Of a stretch of 64,000 bases of DNA, positions 36,753 to 52,200 are shown piece after piece. Within the stretch, counting starts at the first letter, position 1, and each line of letters starts with the position of its first letter. The notes under the pieces are model-generated. The model was not told the origin of the DNA, made no database searches, and saw only the letters and a list, made by a program, of their open reading frames with translations. A program made the position numbers and the translations under genes. Origin of the DNA: Brugia malayi (lineage: Eukaryota; Nematoda; Chromadorea; Rhabditida; Onchocercidae); NCBI RefSeq assembly GCF_000002995.4, contig NW_025062479.1, positions 12,319,721 through 12,383,720 of the forward strand, read 5' to 3'.

Positions 36753-37745
36753 ATGGCCCGTAACCGACACACCGATGACATTCTCAATGTCAACGTTGGC
36801 GGTAAGCGATATACAGTTCGACGCACCGATCTACTGGCAGATCCAAAAAGTAAATTGGCGGAATGGTTTAAACCTGGTACTGTGAAACAGATTGCTACCG
36901 ACAAAGGAGGTTGGTAGGCATGAACTTGAATTTGATAACACCGTTCGAAAACTTCACATTTGTCAAGTATATGAAGTTCTCAAACAGGAGTAATATGTTT
37001 ATACGTATGTGCTAATGCCTCACCAGTATTCCGAATTTCAGGCAACTATTACCTGGATCGTGATCCAAAATCTTTTCGACATATCCTTGCATATTTGCGA
37101 TTAAAGAAAGAAAAATTTGTCCTATCACTAGCGTTACCTGCAAAACCGGATGATTTAGCAAAGTATGTTGATAAAACTTATTGTTTGTGACGGGTTATAT
37201 ATATGTTGTCATGAAAAAACGTGGTGGTGTTGTTTTGTGTTGTCTTAAGCTGTTATTTCCAAGCTTACCGAGACATCGTTTAACAAGGTCAACATTGTCT
37301 TTTTAAAAAAACCATTAGTTTTGCACTCTGTTTGAAATTACCAAACATTTGTAAATTTAGATTGGTAGCTGAATGTGAAGCACTGAATATGGTTGAACTA
37401 AAAAATTTAGCACTTGATGTTTTGCAAAAGTACCAGCGTACGGAAGAACAGCATTATGTGACAAGTTATGTACAAATTGCCCTCCGTGACTACGAAACGT
37501 GGCAGTTTGATCGTGAACAGGTGGTTTTATTGATTCCTGAAATTACAAACCCGGAACTAGTAGAATAGAATTTGAACCAAACGCATCATTTGGTGATAGT
37601 TGTATTGACAGCAATATTGCAACAAGATGATGGATCTTATATATGAAATTACAGGGTACCATAATCAAGAAAGGTAAAGGAGGAAGTGCGGAAATGGCGT
37701 CCGCAGTTACGTCAGCTTACGATGAATGGGACAATATGTGAATAG
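36753..37745 (+). CDS. KCTD-type BTB/POZ (T1) domain protein
   Basis: Four exons: 36753-36909, 37042-37162, 37361-37520, 37656-37745, giving 175 aa. The T1-type BTB domain occupies about residues 9-115: DDILNVNVGG at the first strand, YLDRDPKSFRHILAYLR, then a leucine-rich helix (LVAECEALNM). This layout is typical of KCTD proteins, which assemble as pentamers and often serve as CUL3 adaptors. The partner and substrate are unknown and I cannot assign a KCTD subfamily. If the third exon is not spliced at 37520, the frame reads on to a stop at 37566-37568, giving a 161-aa product with a different tail (VVLLIPEITNPELVE), so two C-termini are possible. An AATAAA 31 bases after the spliced stop supports the four-exon form. 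The start is the first ATG after a good acceptor. Confidence 0.85.
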
Positions 37746-37775
37746 TACATACATCAAACTCATAAAATGCTGGTG

Positions 37776-37781
37776 AATAAA
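37776..37781 (+). terminator. Poly(A) signal of the KCTD-like gene
   Basis: AATAAA lies 31 bases beyond the TAG at 37743-37745, giving a very short 3' UTR and supporting exon 4 as the terminal exon. Confidence 0.65.
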
Positions 37782-40700
37782 AAACTGCGCATTTTTCTAC
37801 TTTTATTAGTGGCAGCTTTCCACCTTAGAAATGTTGTTTCATTGCCTATATCTTAGAATCAATTAGACATACGAAATGCATATCGGATTATGTTCAAATC
37901 ATTACTTTATATTCATCCATAACATTGGTTCAAGTGACACAGAGACTTTGTGAGATTTCTCTTTTTCACAAACATTGAATGTGCTACCAGCGACTCTGTT
38001 CTAAAATTTTGTCACTTGCAGTGATTCGTAATAACTTCAAACATGATTTGAACTGCATCAATCATCATTAAGATCTGTCCTTAACAAAGCTTCCAACTGC
38101 TTGAAATCCAAACAAAGATTGAAATACATTCTCCTTGATTATGACCAGTATATGGAATTTTTGAAAGCTATTAATATGCACACTACTCTTCATTAAATCG
38201 TCCTGCTTAATTTAACCATATAATCTCATTATATTACAATACATCGATTCAAACTACCCATGTTACTGGCCATCAGCTCTAAATTTGATAGCAAAGGATA
38301 AGAGTAACTAGCAAATTTGACTGATACTTTGAGCTTCGACTACTAAACAAGGTGGCCTGATTAAAATTGCATGTCGAATGTAAGACCAATCCATCCTTCT
38401 GCATGCAAAAGACGCAGAATGGTTACTGTAACAGAAACAGGAGTAGATGGTGAAGTTAGAGGAAGAACAGGAAGGGATCAACGACGTTGACCTCAATAAT
38501 AGAAAAGAGAGTTGTTCAGTTTCTAGGAAGGAGAACTGGTTTCCAGTATATTCGCAGCGGTTGTCGCAATGTTGCAGTCATTTTGCTCGCTGTGAAAGAA
38601 AGAATATTTGTTGAATTTTTGGGACGAACCGTCAACTTCCGTTCTTCCTTTCTGAATATGAAAATGTCAAAAGTTTTGCATTTCAATTGCTATTTGTCCA
38701 ATATGTGACGTACATGCTGGCGCTAAAATGGGTGTTAAAAGTCGTCAGGCTATACTTATTGCAAATATGAGAATTTTGAATGCATTTTGTTCTTCGTTCT
38801 TTATTTGTATCGTGTTGATAGAGTGTGATAAATCGGATCAGATTCAATTATGTGAATACTATCCATTTCATTCATTAATAAACTAAAATGTTTATTAGAA
38901 AATTTCAATTCATTAATCAGTTAAATAATCAATTAAGTAATTGATAAGATAGTCAGTTAAGTTCAAGATATTTTAAATGAAGATTTGCACTTAATTAAAA
39001 TATAATTTAACAAAATTAACATTTATTTCCTTGTAGGATTGTCATAGCGATCCAGATTTAAATTTATAATAAAAATTAATTTCAGTGTCAAAAATAACTT
39101 GAAATTGTTACTAATCACTTTTGTCAATTTCCCCGTTTAAATTTTAATCCAAAATGAAATTTTAAAAGTTTTTTTTTTGTTTCTGTTGTCAAATGACAAT
39201 GTCAGGATCTGAGCAGATCATATGCACTACAAGTTAAAATGTCAATTGTGTTCAAAAAAAAAAAATTTTTTTTTTCATGAACTGCAATTTTCAGAATCGT
39301 ACTAGCACTTATTTAAAACAGAATCTAATATAATTTAAATTATTTCCTTGCTTAAATTACTGCAGGATTTTTACAATGATATCAAGTGCTAGGCTTTTCT
39401 ATCAATTTCTAGAATAATAAATGCTGAGCGAAATTTCTCTTATTATATAGCTTATCTCAATCATTTTCCCTTCATTCCCTTCGTAGATAAACTCTTTTTA
39501 AAAAGATTTGAAGTCTTCGCGATTTATTATTTTTTTTAATTTTCCCATGTCGGAAAATTAGGAAAAGTTTTTTCGTCTAAGCGAAAATTTATCGTTTAAC
39601 TGAACAGATATTTTAAAGAGAAATTTTGTCTTTCAAATTCAGGTTTTTGCTGAGTCGTAAATATAGGTGAATACTGATGAATGATATCTTATTATGGAAG
39701 GAAAAATTTTTAATGTATTATGAATTTAATAAATTGCTTTTAAGGAGATCTGAAGTCGTCGGAAATTCTGCTACATTTATTTCTCAAGGGTCAATTTACT
39801 TTTTTTTAAAGCAGTGATAAACATGATAAATTAGTAATAAACAACTATGAGAATAAAATCAGATCATAAACTGACCACAAAAATTTCTGAGATGCTGCTT
39901 TGTTCAGCTACAATAAATGAACAGTCGCAGTATGGCTTAGCAGGTGGAATGCATATCTTTCACGAATTAGAAAATCTATGAATTTAGCCAAGAGAGCAAT
40001 ACAGCATTTCTCTATCGATATTTACAAAGTTTGTTGATGTATCTTTGAAGGATTACTGTTAGCATTGCCAACACCTTTTAAGCAAATTGGTCAACATCTA
40101 CCATAAATTTCAAGTAACTTTTTGGTCAGAAGAGTTGATGATTGGGTTAGTTAAGTTCATTTGACTTACTTTGAATTTGTTATTCGTTATTTCTTTATCT
40201 GCTAGCAAGACCAACCCAGATATTGTTCATTTTCTTTATAAATGCGTCGAGACAATATGCAGTTGAATAATCGAAACAGCGGAGGAATAAATGGTATTAT
40301 TGAATAGGAGGTTGAGAAGACTGCCACCGATCGTGTCTATTTTATCAACTAATTAGAGAAGATTTTTAAAGATATAGGAAGTGGGTTAGCTTAGCAAATT
40401 AACATTTATAATGAAGACAGATGTATATTTACTATTTGAGGTTTAGATAAAGGATTCGCTGTTTCAAAAATGAGAAATAACAAAGGAATAACGAATTGGT
40501 TCATAGAAATGAATCTTTAACATTATTCTAAACATTTAATGTGTAATAAATATTTTTTCCGCTTTTCCGACAATCTAATAAACCATAAAAATATCACTCC
40601 CATGAATCTTACCAAATCCCATTTCAAATAATTTCGATCACAAAAAGCTGTTTAGTTATTTTCGCGTGTAGTTGCAACAAAAAGTTTAATTGTGAATTTT

Positions 40701-42435
40701 CTTTTGTATTGTCACTCAGCGGTCACAAATTTTCCATGTTTGCTTTCTTTCACGCGCTTTCCATTTCAAAATTTCGCTAAATGTGCAAACTAACGAAATT
40801 CTGTTTGGCAGCTCTTCTTGTACTTCCGCAGTGTATACCTACTGGAGAAGAACTGCACAATCCTCACACTTAAGGATGAGAATGATGCCTTTGCTTGTGA
40901 TTGCGAAATGATGATTCAGGACCGAATGTTCGTCCACAACGGTGCACTAAAGTGAAGGTTGACCTCCCTTTTTCCTATGCGTTACATATTCGTTGTAATT
41001 TTTCGTTTTCACAGTATACGACTAACATTTGAAGAATGAGATTCTGATTATTTTTCAAGCATTTAATTTGGCATTTAATAAATTCACATGTTATATGCCT
41101 ACTGATAGTATCACTGATCAACTTCATCAGATGGACAGATCACTTAAAATTTGGTAATTAATTATTGCTTTCTGTCATGCAACTGCAGCTATTTTTACCA
41201 TTGTGAAAAAACATTTTAACATAAGGAACGATGTTTGATATTTGAGAGGATGAGACAAGTTTTATAAGTTGGGTTGGCACAACATTTGCATAAGTGGAAA
41301 CTAATGAATGGTTGGAATTGGACATCAATGGATGATGAAATATTTAATCTGTCTAATATTGAGTAATCCTGTCTGTTTTGTTTGATGAAATATTGGTACT
41401 GGAATTTTAGGCTTTTGAATTCTGGTGACGTCAATCAGTTGACACTGGCGATATTCATTCTTTATTCACGGAATAAATATTTGGAGGAGTAAAAACATAT
41501 CTTTCTTTATTAAGTTACAAAGATTAGGTGGACACTTTTCACATATTTGTAATACTTTGTTGTGGAAGAAAAGTAATTTCATATATGCTGAAGTCAAGTC
41601 AATGAATTAGTAACAAATAATTATACGTTTTGTTAATTTTCGTATTATGCTTCATGTTTTCCTGTGAATATTTTAATTGCTTTTTACTCCTCGAGTTATT
41701 ACACTTAAACAGATGTACTAAACCGGAAGTGTTATTAAAAATGGAGATTACTGTATTCGTTTTCTGTTTGTTTTTTGTTGAACTCTTCATTGATTGCGGT
41801 TTGATTTTTGTCATTTCTTCCGGGATTCGGATTTTCCAGTTGGTTCTCCTTGTTATGTTATTCCGATAGCTACCAAGATCAACAAAAAATTATTCAGTTG
41901 CTTCTGAAAGAGAACTAAAAATCTTAGATATAAAATGATGTTCTGGGTATAATTGCAGCATGTAGCGGGTTAAATTAGAAGGTTCCAAGAACTTTTCGAA
42001 ATGTTTGGTTTACTGTCAAAAAGCTATAGACTGTTCTAGATATCTAGAACTTCATTCGTTTTGTAACCAAAAAATCACTATGCTCTAGACAATCTTTCGA
42101 GAATATATTATGGTCGTCGGTATTAGAATCCAACTGTCTTTCTTTGATACAAATTCCTGTTACAGATGATCAAAATTATTTTGTGTTGATTATAGCAAAC
42201 AAACATAACAAAATTTTTTTTTTCTGACGGTGGACCTCCAGGACTCCAATACTGTGATATTAGATGAAAACGAGTAGCAGAAATAAAACCACGAGCGGTG
42301 GGATACGATCTGATTCCTTTAATTATGCCTCTTCCATATGAAAGTTAACATTTGCAACCACTTGGTTGATTCTCTCAATTTGTTTATAGTACTCAACTTC
42401 TTATACTTTCATTTGTCACCGTTTTAAGGATCTCC
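37782..42435. other. AT-rich intergenic region between KCTD-like and PTR genes
   Basis: No convincing exon on either strand. From about 38.8 to 40.7 kb the DNA is especially AT-rich, with many near-repeats of AATTTTTAATTAA-like sequence and poly(T) tracts. The two flanking genes converge (KCTD on +, PTR on -), so this is the space between two 3' ends and need not hold promoters. Confidence 0.5.
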
Positions 42436-42441
42436 TTTATT
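42436..42441 (-). terminator. PTR poly(A) signal overlapping the stop codon
   Basis: On the minus strand the TGA stop (42443-42441) runs straight into ATAAAGG, so the last base of the stop is the first base of AATAAA. If used, the 3' UTR would be only about 15-25 bases. Confidence 0.5.
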
Positions 42442-45400
42442 CAAAAATTCTTTTTACAAGTGGGATAAGAAGTAAATGTCCTGATGATGACAGGTAACAA
42501 AACAATTCCGTGAAATAGACCCGTAAGAACAACAAGGATGGATGTACGCGCAAACATGCGCACTACATTCGATGGTACCAGCATCATTACAATAATAGCT
42601 AAAAATGTTGAAGTACCGCCTTGCACCACCGGCCAACCAACAGCTCCCAATGCATCTCTAATACGTTCATCGGGATTCCGGCACTTGCTGCGATAGATTC
42701 TATAACCAACATGAGTCGCAAAATCGATGCATAAACCAATGCTCATCTACAATGAAATATGGAAACCACTGATTGTAATAAATGATTTATGACCAGAAGC
42801 TGAAATTTTTGTTTATAAATAACAATAGTATCGTGGTAGTCAATACCGAGAAGCCAGTAATGTCCACTTTAGACAGATGATACTTGTAACTACATGTAAC
42901 AATGTAATAATAGCTTTATGATGTTTGTCACTTTTATAAAATGCCGAAAAGAAATAACTTAAGCTTATATGAGGCAAAGCATGCGATTTGATGAAGGATT
43001 TTAAATTAGTCTACCCTGTATTTTCCAATTATTTGGATAGTTTTGCTCTAGGTTTATGCAGAATGTGAACTGAAGACATAATTTTACATCGTAACTTTGG
43101 TTATACAAACCAGAATATTAACAACAGTGGTTGGGTCCAAATCAGCTCCCCAAAGAGAAAGATAGCCAGCAATGCCAACATCCATTGAAATCATTGCGAA
43201 AACAACCCAAAATACGATGGTGCAATCAGCGATGAACAAAACGCACACAATAATCATAGCAAGTATTGCAGTACCCAATGATGATAAGGTTGTTGACTGG
43301 AGCTCTAACATCTGCAAATGGAAAGAACATTTAAGCCACTAATTAGAATTTTTAAATTTGTCGCGATTTAGCAGCATTTCAGAGTTTAAAAGAAAAGAAG
43401 ATATGGTAGTCGTGTTCTTAATGCAATTAATCACGTTCATAAAGCGAACATACTAGCTCTTGACACTTTCAGCGAATCAGTGAACGTGTACTGCAGCAAT
43501 ATTCTCAACCTCACGCTACTTTCTACTTTCGGATCTGTTTCTGATGAAGGAGAATCTGCGCGAAATTTTTAGTTATTGGACCTAAGAAAATGTCACATTT
43601 TCATAAAATTTTTTCCGAATGACTTACTTGATCTGAGTAAAAATTATTTTCATCAAACACCAAAGCTTCATACTTTGCATAATGACTTGTTATGTTGCGC
43701 CATTGTAACAGTAACGCAGTACGAACTTTCCAGTCTTTTATTTTGAAAGCGGTTGTGAAGAAAAAACGGTTTACGTATCTCTTGCTAGGCTGAAACTTTT
43801 GTATTTGAAAAGCTTTCTTTAGCAGGTTTGGAGATTTATGTTAAACTTTTCCATTCAGTGGATTTTTATCCCTATCAAAGAGCCAAATAAGTGACATAAT
43901 TAACATCGTTTGAATAAATTCAGCAAATAAACTGGATTTCGTTGATGGAAGAAACCTTAGAGTCACCTTTATTGGATGTTGCGTCCAAGACAGATATGCA
44001 CTCCAATGTGAATTGAAGGATGTGTTGAGGAATGACTCAAGAATATCATAAAAGTCGTCATCGTTACTTTCGAAGAATTGTCGGTAGTTCAAATATTCTC
44101 GAAGCCAAAACTGAGTAGAATTTTTCCCCAGTGAGCAGGCAGTGTTTTCTAAATCTTCTGCCAATCGTAACATAATATCGATCTAAATGTAGAAATAAAT
44201 AGTGAGTGGATTGAATGTTGAATTTTTTGGTAAAGTTTCTGGAGATCTGTTTTCATTGGCGATGTTGTTTTAAGCTATGTAAACCGGACATGTATTCTCA
44301 ATCCTTGAACAGTTTATTAGAAGTGGCCAATACCACTTGCTTTTAGATATGTTACAAATTTCTTGCAAGAAATTGAATTACTCAATAGATATACTTGTTT
44401 TGGATCAGCAGTAAAGTCGGGCGCATTATTCACATAGACTCTGCCTACCATTCCTTCCGACCATATTTTCGTTTCAGCCAGCTTCAAATAATGAGTCAGT
44501 GGCGAATCATCTACTAGCAAACGACTTGGCGTCAAATTTGGTTGTAGCAGTGAACATCCATAAAATGCGCCAAAGATGTACAGTCCGTAAATACCGATTA
44601 AGGTGATGCGCGTTACTTTGTGGCATAGAAATGGCGCAATATAATCCGCGAATAATGTATGCGTTATTGAAAACATTGTGTTTCGTCTTGACTGAATTAT
44701 TTTGCTTTTAGATTAATGTCGAAATAAATCAGACTTCCAAATCTTGAGAAGCAAACAAACCTCCTCAACGATCTTTTTTGGCATTTTTTTCCAAACGAAT
44801 ATGCAGTGATATCCGACAGCTTCTCGCTTGCCACCAAGTGCCATTATACCCGCAAAAAATGTCACCTTAAGACAGTTGAAATATTTTTGGTTCAATTCAA
44901 AGGATACAGATTTTAAAATTCAGCTACAAATAAAGAAGTTTCGATTTAATTCTATCAAAAGAAAAGTCGGCGAAAGTGTGAAAATGGAAAACATAATGTT
45001 AATCATCCGGAAGCAGTTAACCTGATAAATCCAATCGAAAATGATAGCCATGGCAATGAATCGGCAGAATATGGATATTGCTGGTGTAGTACTGAATGAA
45101 CCTATGCCAAAGGAAAGCATTGAAGTGATCGATGTTACTGTTATCGCACTGCAATATCCAAAAACACCAATTTCAATCTGAATTTTGGGCTTCATTTTTG
45201 AATTCCAACAATAGATTCACCATTTTCAGACAAGTTTGCTCGTAATGCTCTACATTAATTTATTGCCTTTATATACCTGCCAGCTTCTTGAAGTGATAGT
45301 GCCATTCGCTTGGATGGCGGAAGACTACGTCGTGTATCTTGCCATGCTCCAAGCATTACGTACGTGTCATCTATGCCAATAGCCAGTGCTAGAAACGGCA

Positions 45401-47528
45401 TCACAGTTACCTGGCTGACGAAAGGTATTCCAATAAGGAACATGAATCCTGCTGCACTAACAATTGCAAAAGATGAGGAGAGCACACCCATCAGTGCTTC
45501 GAGTGGTTTGGATGTGACCCAGTCACCTGTCATGCTGTAAAACATATAGATCATGTTGTCATGATTCTGGAAGTTTCGTTAGACTTTTATTATATTTTAG
45601 GCGTTTCTGTATTACGAATCTTTCTGATTAAGGAATTGTTTGAGTAATCAGTATTGTAATCTTATTAACCATTTTTAGCAATTAGTAAACTCGTCATTTT
45701 AAACTAACCAAGAGAGAATAGTGAAAGTGACCAACAGAAGGAGAGTGAGTGAGATGAAGGGGAAGGTGTAAAGCGCGTTTTTGTTCATCTCATTTTTGAG
45801 CATTGAAAAGCTGAACATAGATGTTTTGATTAAACTTTGTTCGTTTACCGCTAAATACTCTTTCAACGCGCTTTCCAGTGCACCGCCAACTACTTCGGCT
45901 GTCTCCTGAAGTTTCCGTCTTTCATTTTATTCTTATGCCATAATTTTTTAGTAATCTAAATTAAAACTTATTAGTAATTCTTCATTCCTTTTCTCTTCTT
46001 CTTTTATCTTATTTTCCTTATCTTCGATTTCTGATCAGCAACGCTGAAAATCACATTTTCAAGTTATACCTTGTTGCTCAAAAATAGCTCTCAAATTTTG
46101 CCTATTTCAATGTTATCTATGAACAGCAAACTCACTTATTGCCTTATTTGTATTTCAGACACAAAATAATCTGTAAAATGTTGATAATAACAAATAGAAC
46201 TTGCATGATCTGTAGATGGTATGGGATAATGAAGATGTATCATTTCGATCGACTCAATACCTTTCGCTCCTCCAAGTTTCACACCGTACAAATGAAGTGG
46301 AAGAAAGAACTTATTGTCGAAAAAGTACAGAAACGGGTAATCCAAACGTACCCGTGGATCATCCCATAACTGCAAACAAAAAAATGATTGTTTACAATAA
46401 GTGCGACAAAACCTTTGCTTGGCATAATTTCAAGAATCATGAAAACAATGTAGAACAGCACAACCTTTTCATTCCAGAAAGCGTTGAAGAAAAATTGTAC
46501 AATGGTGTTACTGAGTGGACAAAGTGTTGTTCGTATGCAAATGTCTTTTCCGAAATTATAAATTCGACCATTTAAGTTAACAGTTAAATTGTTTAGAACA
46601 AACTCATTTAGACTCAGAATTTCGGTAGCAATTTCCTGAAAAGGTTCATTTCGATCATTTTCACTAACACATAATAGTCACTTCGCTCTCAGAGGAGATG
46701 ATTTGTCTTTAACGCTTTTTCCAGCAGAACCACTTCGCAAGCGCTACCGGCAGCGCATAACTAAAAGACTTCTCATGTATCGATCGCGTTTTTGTTTCTG
46801 ATATGTGATTAGCTACATATGCCAAAAATGCCCTTTCCCAATACTACTCACCCTCCAACGTTCTTTTTTAAACTTTGTCAATTCAAAAGACTGTTGACAG
46901 TGTTAAGTTGTATTCATGGTACTACAAAAATTGCAATTCAAAACTCTGGATGCAACCTTTCTCAACAGATTCCGTAAATTGTTGTTTGGTTCAACAGCTA
47001 CCGCCACATATGTGCTGTTGACGGAATCACCAGTAAATGCCCTGTGTATGCTGTATTCAAGTCGCGCTGGAGAGTTGATTGGCGAATACAAAAACCTGAG
47101 ATCATCCTGTAACATGTCAATAAAGATATTATATTTTGTAGATTCTTATGAAAATTATCAGCAAATCCGAAGAAAATCTTGGAATTAGGTTCTAACTTGG
47201 AAGTAGTTTCATCTACAATGTTGGCATATATTGAATTGCAAAAGCGACACTTTTAAAGGTCATTCGGGGAGAAATTCAGGTCATCCGTTTTGAATTACCA
47301 GTGTTTTAATCAGAATACACTGAACGAGACAGTCTTACCATTCAACCGAAAAGAAAAAGAAACACTAACTTCAACTTTCATAGTAAATACACCGAAGGAA
47401 AGTAAGAAGGTGATCACGACAGGTATTAGCACAAATGGCCGTGGATTATAACTCACAATCAGACCATACTTGTAGAAAAGCAAGGAAAGATGATCTTGGA
47501 AGATCCCGAAAGGATTTGACAGCAGCAT
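42441..47528 (-). CDS. Patched-related (PTR) sterol-sensing-domain membrane protein
   Basis: Thirteen exons, given 5' to 3' on the minus strand: 47528-47370, 47106-46957, 46635-46465, 46369-46163, 45905-45709, 45534-45277, 45148-45022, 44865-44761, 44691-44356, 44182-43847, 43789-43628, 43311-43111, 42746-42441; 904 aa, normal for nematode PTR proteins. The first membrane helix (about residues 31-45) is followed by an extracellular loop with DLRFLYSPINSPARL. The sterol-sensing domain then carries SCMTGDWVTSKPLEALMGV and the RND-type motif GIDDTYVML. The second half repeats the plan, with STQFWLREYL, FYSDQ, SLWGADLDPTTVV and GLCIDFATHV (second RND acidic site). The family moves or senses lipids and hydrophobic ligands. 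In C. elegans many ptr genes act in moulting and endocytosis. I cannot name the orthologue. Least certain are the start (first ATG after an in-frame stop and a weak acceptor) and the exon 4 donor. Confidence 0.93.
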
Positions 47529-47540
47529 AAAAACTGCCAC

Positions 47541-49265
<1,725 letters not shown>

Positions 49266-52200
49266 ATGTCGTATTCTCTTTGGTATACATTGCTTTCCGC
49301 ATGTGCTAGCGTAATGTTACATGGCGAGCCAAATTTTCCACAACATATCGTGATTCAGACAGGCTGTTTCAATATTTATCGTCCATGTCCAGAAAGATAT
49401 CGATCGCGGCAGAATAGTACAGTGATATAATTACAGACTTTTTAATATTTCTCTTAGCAATGATTTGCAGTCTAATCAGCAGCATTTATCCATAATTTTC
49501 CAGATCTACCATCGACCATATCACCGTTATCAGTGATAGCTCGTCGTTTGTTAATCAAAACGAACTATATCGATGATTCAACAACAAAAACTGCTTCATT
49601 AACTCATCCATCAACAACAGCAGCCATCATATCATCACCATCTCTATCGTCCGAAACAGTACCTTCAAAAATGACCGCTACCACCACTACCACCTTTACT
49701 GCTGTCGCAACTCTGGAGACTACTCGTATCACAGATACTACACCCTTCACTTCACTGGCCACATTTGAAATTCCAAGCTCTTCATCCCCTGGTACGACTG
49801 TTCAGAATTTACAATTTACACACATTCAGGAAAAATACAGTTGATGATGTTATTTCAGAGAAGTGTTTAGATAGAAGAAGCAATTGAAATGTGAAAAAAC
49901 ATTCTTCTTCTTTTCCACCATCTATCAAATCCAAAGAAATTACTTCCAGTACGATGACACTAAATGTGCAAAAATATAATTCATCATCTAACCGGAAAGT
50001 ATGAAATGTCAGCCAGTGGTAATTGCCAGCAGAATTTTCAAATTAAAAATAAATCAAAAAATTAGCGTTCGAAACTTAAATTAATAGGTGGTATAAAAAT
50101 TCGAAATAATTTTAGAAATAATTTACAGCCTATGGAAAAGATATAAATCCATGTAAATACGGTGAGCCAGCAAAGGGTTTTAACCAAAGACCACTGATGT
50201 GCAATCCACCAAATTCAATGGAGTGCCCTAAAGGATTCTTTTGTCACATTGGAGTTTCTCGAGAGGAAACGGTTTGCTGTGAGCGATCCGGGCGTGAGTT
50301 TAGTTTCTTAATTGATTGTATCGACTAAAGATTAGTTTATACGTAACTTAAATTCTCTCGAGAAGATGTTTGCAAGAGAGATCTACTAGGGAATCTGTGT
50401 GCCCAACAAAATATGTAAATGATAATAAAATGAACTGCACTATTAATCTTAGCATAGATGGGATAGCTGACTCAAATTTATCCTATCCAATTAAAATTCG
50501 TAAAATATAAATTCCAGTGGCAAATCCCTGCAGTTTACCGGTGGAAGAAGGCGAAGGAAGTGTACGGCTAGAACGTTATTACTACGAGTATAATTCCAAA
50601 AACTGCCAGCAGTTCATTTACCGTGGAGTGCGAGGTAATGAAAATAGTTTCCCCACGTACGAAGAATGCAGGCACGAATGCATGCGTAAGTATTTCAGTC
50701 TTTAATATATTAATATTTTTTAACCTTTTCTTAAACGTAAATTTCACAACACATGCAGAAATAAATAATAAATGTCAAGTATTATAAGAAATAATATCCC
50801 ATAAATTTAGTTATTTCTTATTATGTTTGCTTTTTTTTCTTCTCTCTCAATTTTTAGGATGGGATTTGATTTGTGAAGTATCACCGAGAGTCTCCGAGCA
50901 TCGCAGTTGTTCAGTGAATCGTCGTGAATGTGGTGACGAGCAGTGGTGTCACATTGGCGCTAGCAGCTATTCCTCGTTATGTTGTGCTGGAAGTTTGTGA
51001 AATTGTTTTTTTTTTGGCTTCGTTTTTGTTTTTGGAAAAAATGAAAAAATAAATGGAAGATCAAGCCGTCTGTTAAAGCTATCTGCCATTTTTGTTTCGC
51101 TTGGCTTTCATTAGCCAACGTCCAAGTGCCTTTATATCTAATTAAAACGTATTTGAATTTAACTGTTTTAATTACTTTCTCATTCCTCATTTAACTATCG
51201 ATTTGTTTGATATTTTCTGCGACAAAATATTGTTGTGCATGAATCGTAGAGAATGTTCTGATAGTTGGTAGATCCATATTTGTGGGTTGGCTTATATATG
51301 GAATAACTCAAAGTCTTTTCCCTGAGTAAAATGATTATTTCGCCTACAATAATATCCGATTAATATTTTCTTTTTTTTTTCATTTTAATTCCGGAAATTT
51401 CAGCATCAGATAATCTCTGTGAATTGCCTGTGGCACAGGGTGAAGGCAATGAAACAATCACTCGCTGGTTTGCAGATTCGAACGATTACTCCTGCACTGG
51501 AAAATGCAAGATATTCACTTATAAAGGCTTCAAGGGAAATCAAAACAATTTCCTCACCAAAGAAGACTGCGAAAAGCAGTGCAAACGTAAATGCATTTCC
51601 TTCAATTCACAGTTTGGAAGTTAAATATGAGAATGCAAGAAATCATATAACTCAGTGAAATTGCCTGAATAGTTTGCAACTCCCACTGATTGCAATTGTT
51701 TATAGGAGAATGTGAAGATCCATGCGGTACTGGAGTAATGCTTATGAGTCCAGAATTTATGCCATTCTTTTGCACCGCAACGAAGATATGTCCACGTAAT
51801 TATTGGTGTCACATAGGTGCACAGCCGGATACTACTGTTTGTTGTCCAGAAAATGGCAAGATTATTGATTACATAACTTTAAGAAAATACAGCTGCTTTA
51901 TTGAGTTAGCATCCATAATTAGGCTAAATATGACGCAAGTTAGAAATTATCTGTCATTTTAAGGTATAAGCCGTTGTGAGCAACCTATGGTCGAAGGTAC
52001 TGGTAACAGTAGCTTATTGAGGTGGTATTTTGATCAGATCTCACACAAATGTTTTACATTTTACTATCATGGAAAAGAAGGAAATCAGGTTGGTTTCGAA
52101 AAAAGTTGCTGGATATTCAGGAATTCCATATTTTAGAAGTCAAGTTAGAGATTTGGTAAGTTCTCAAGTTCAAAAAAATTCCTGCATAAAGTGTTAATAA

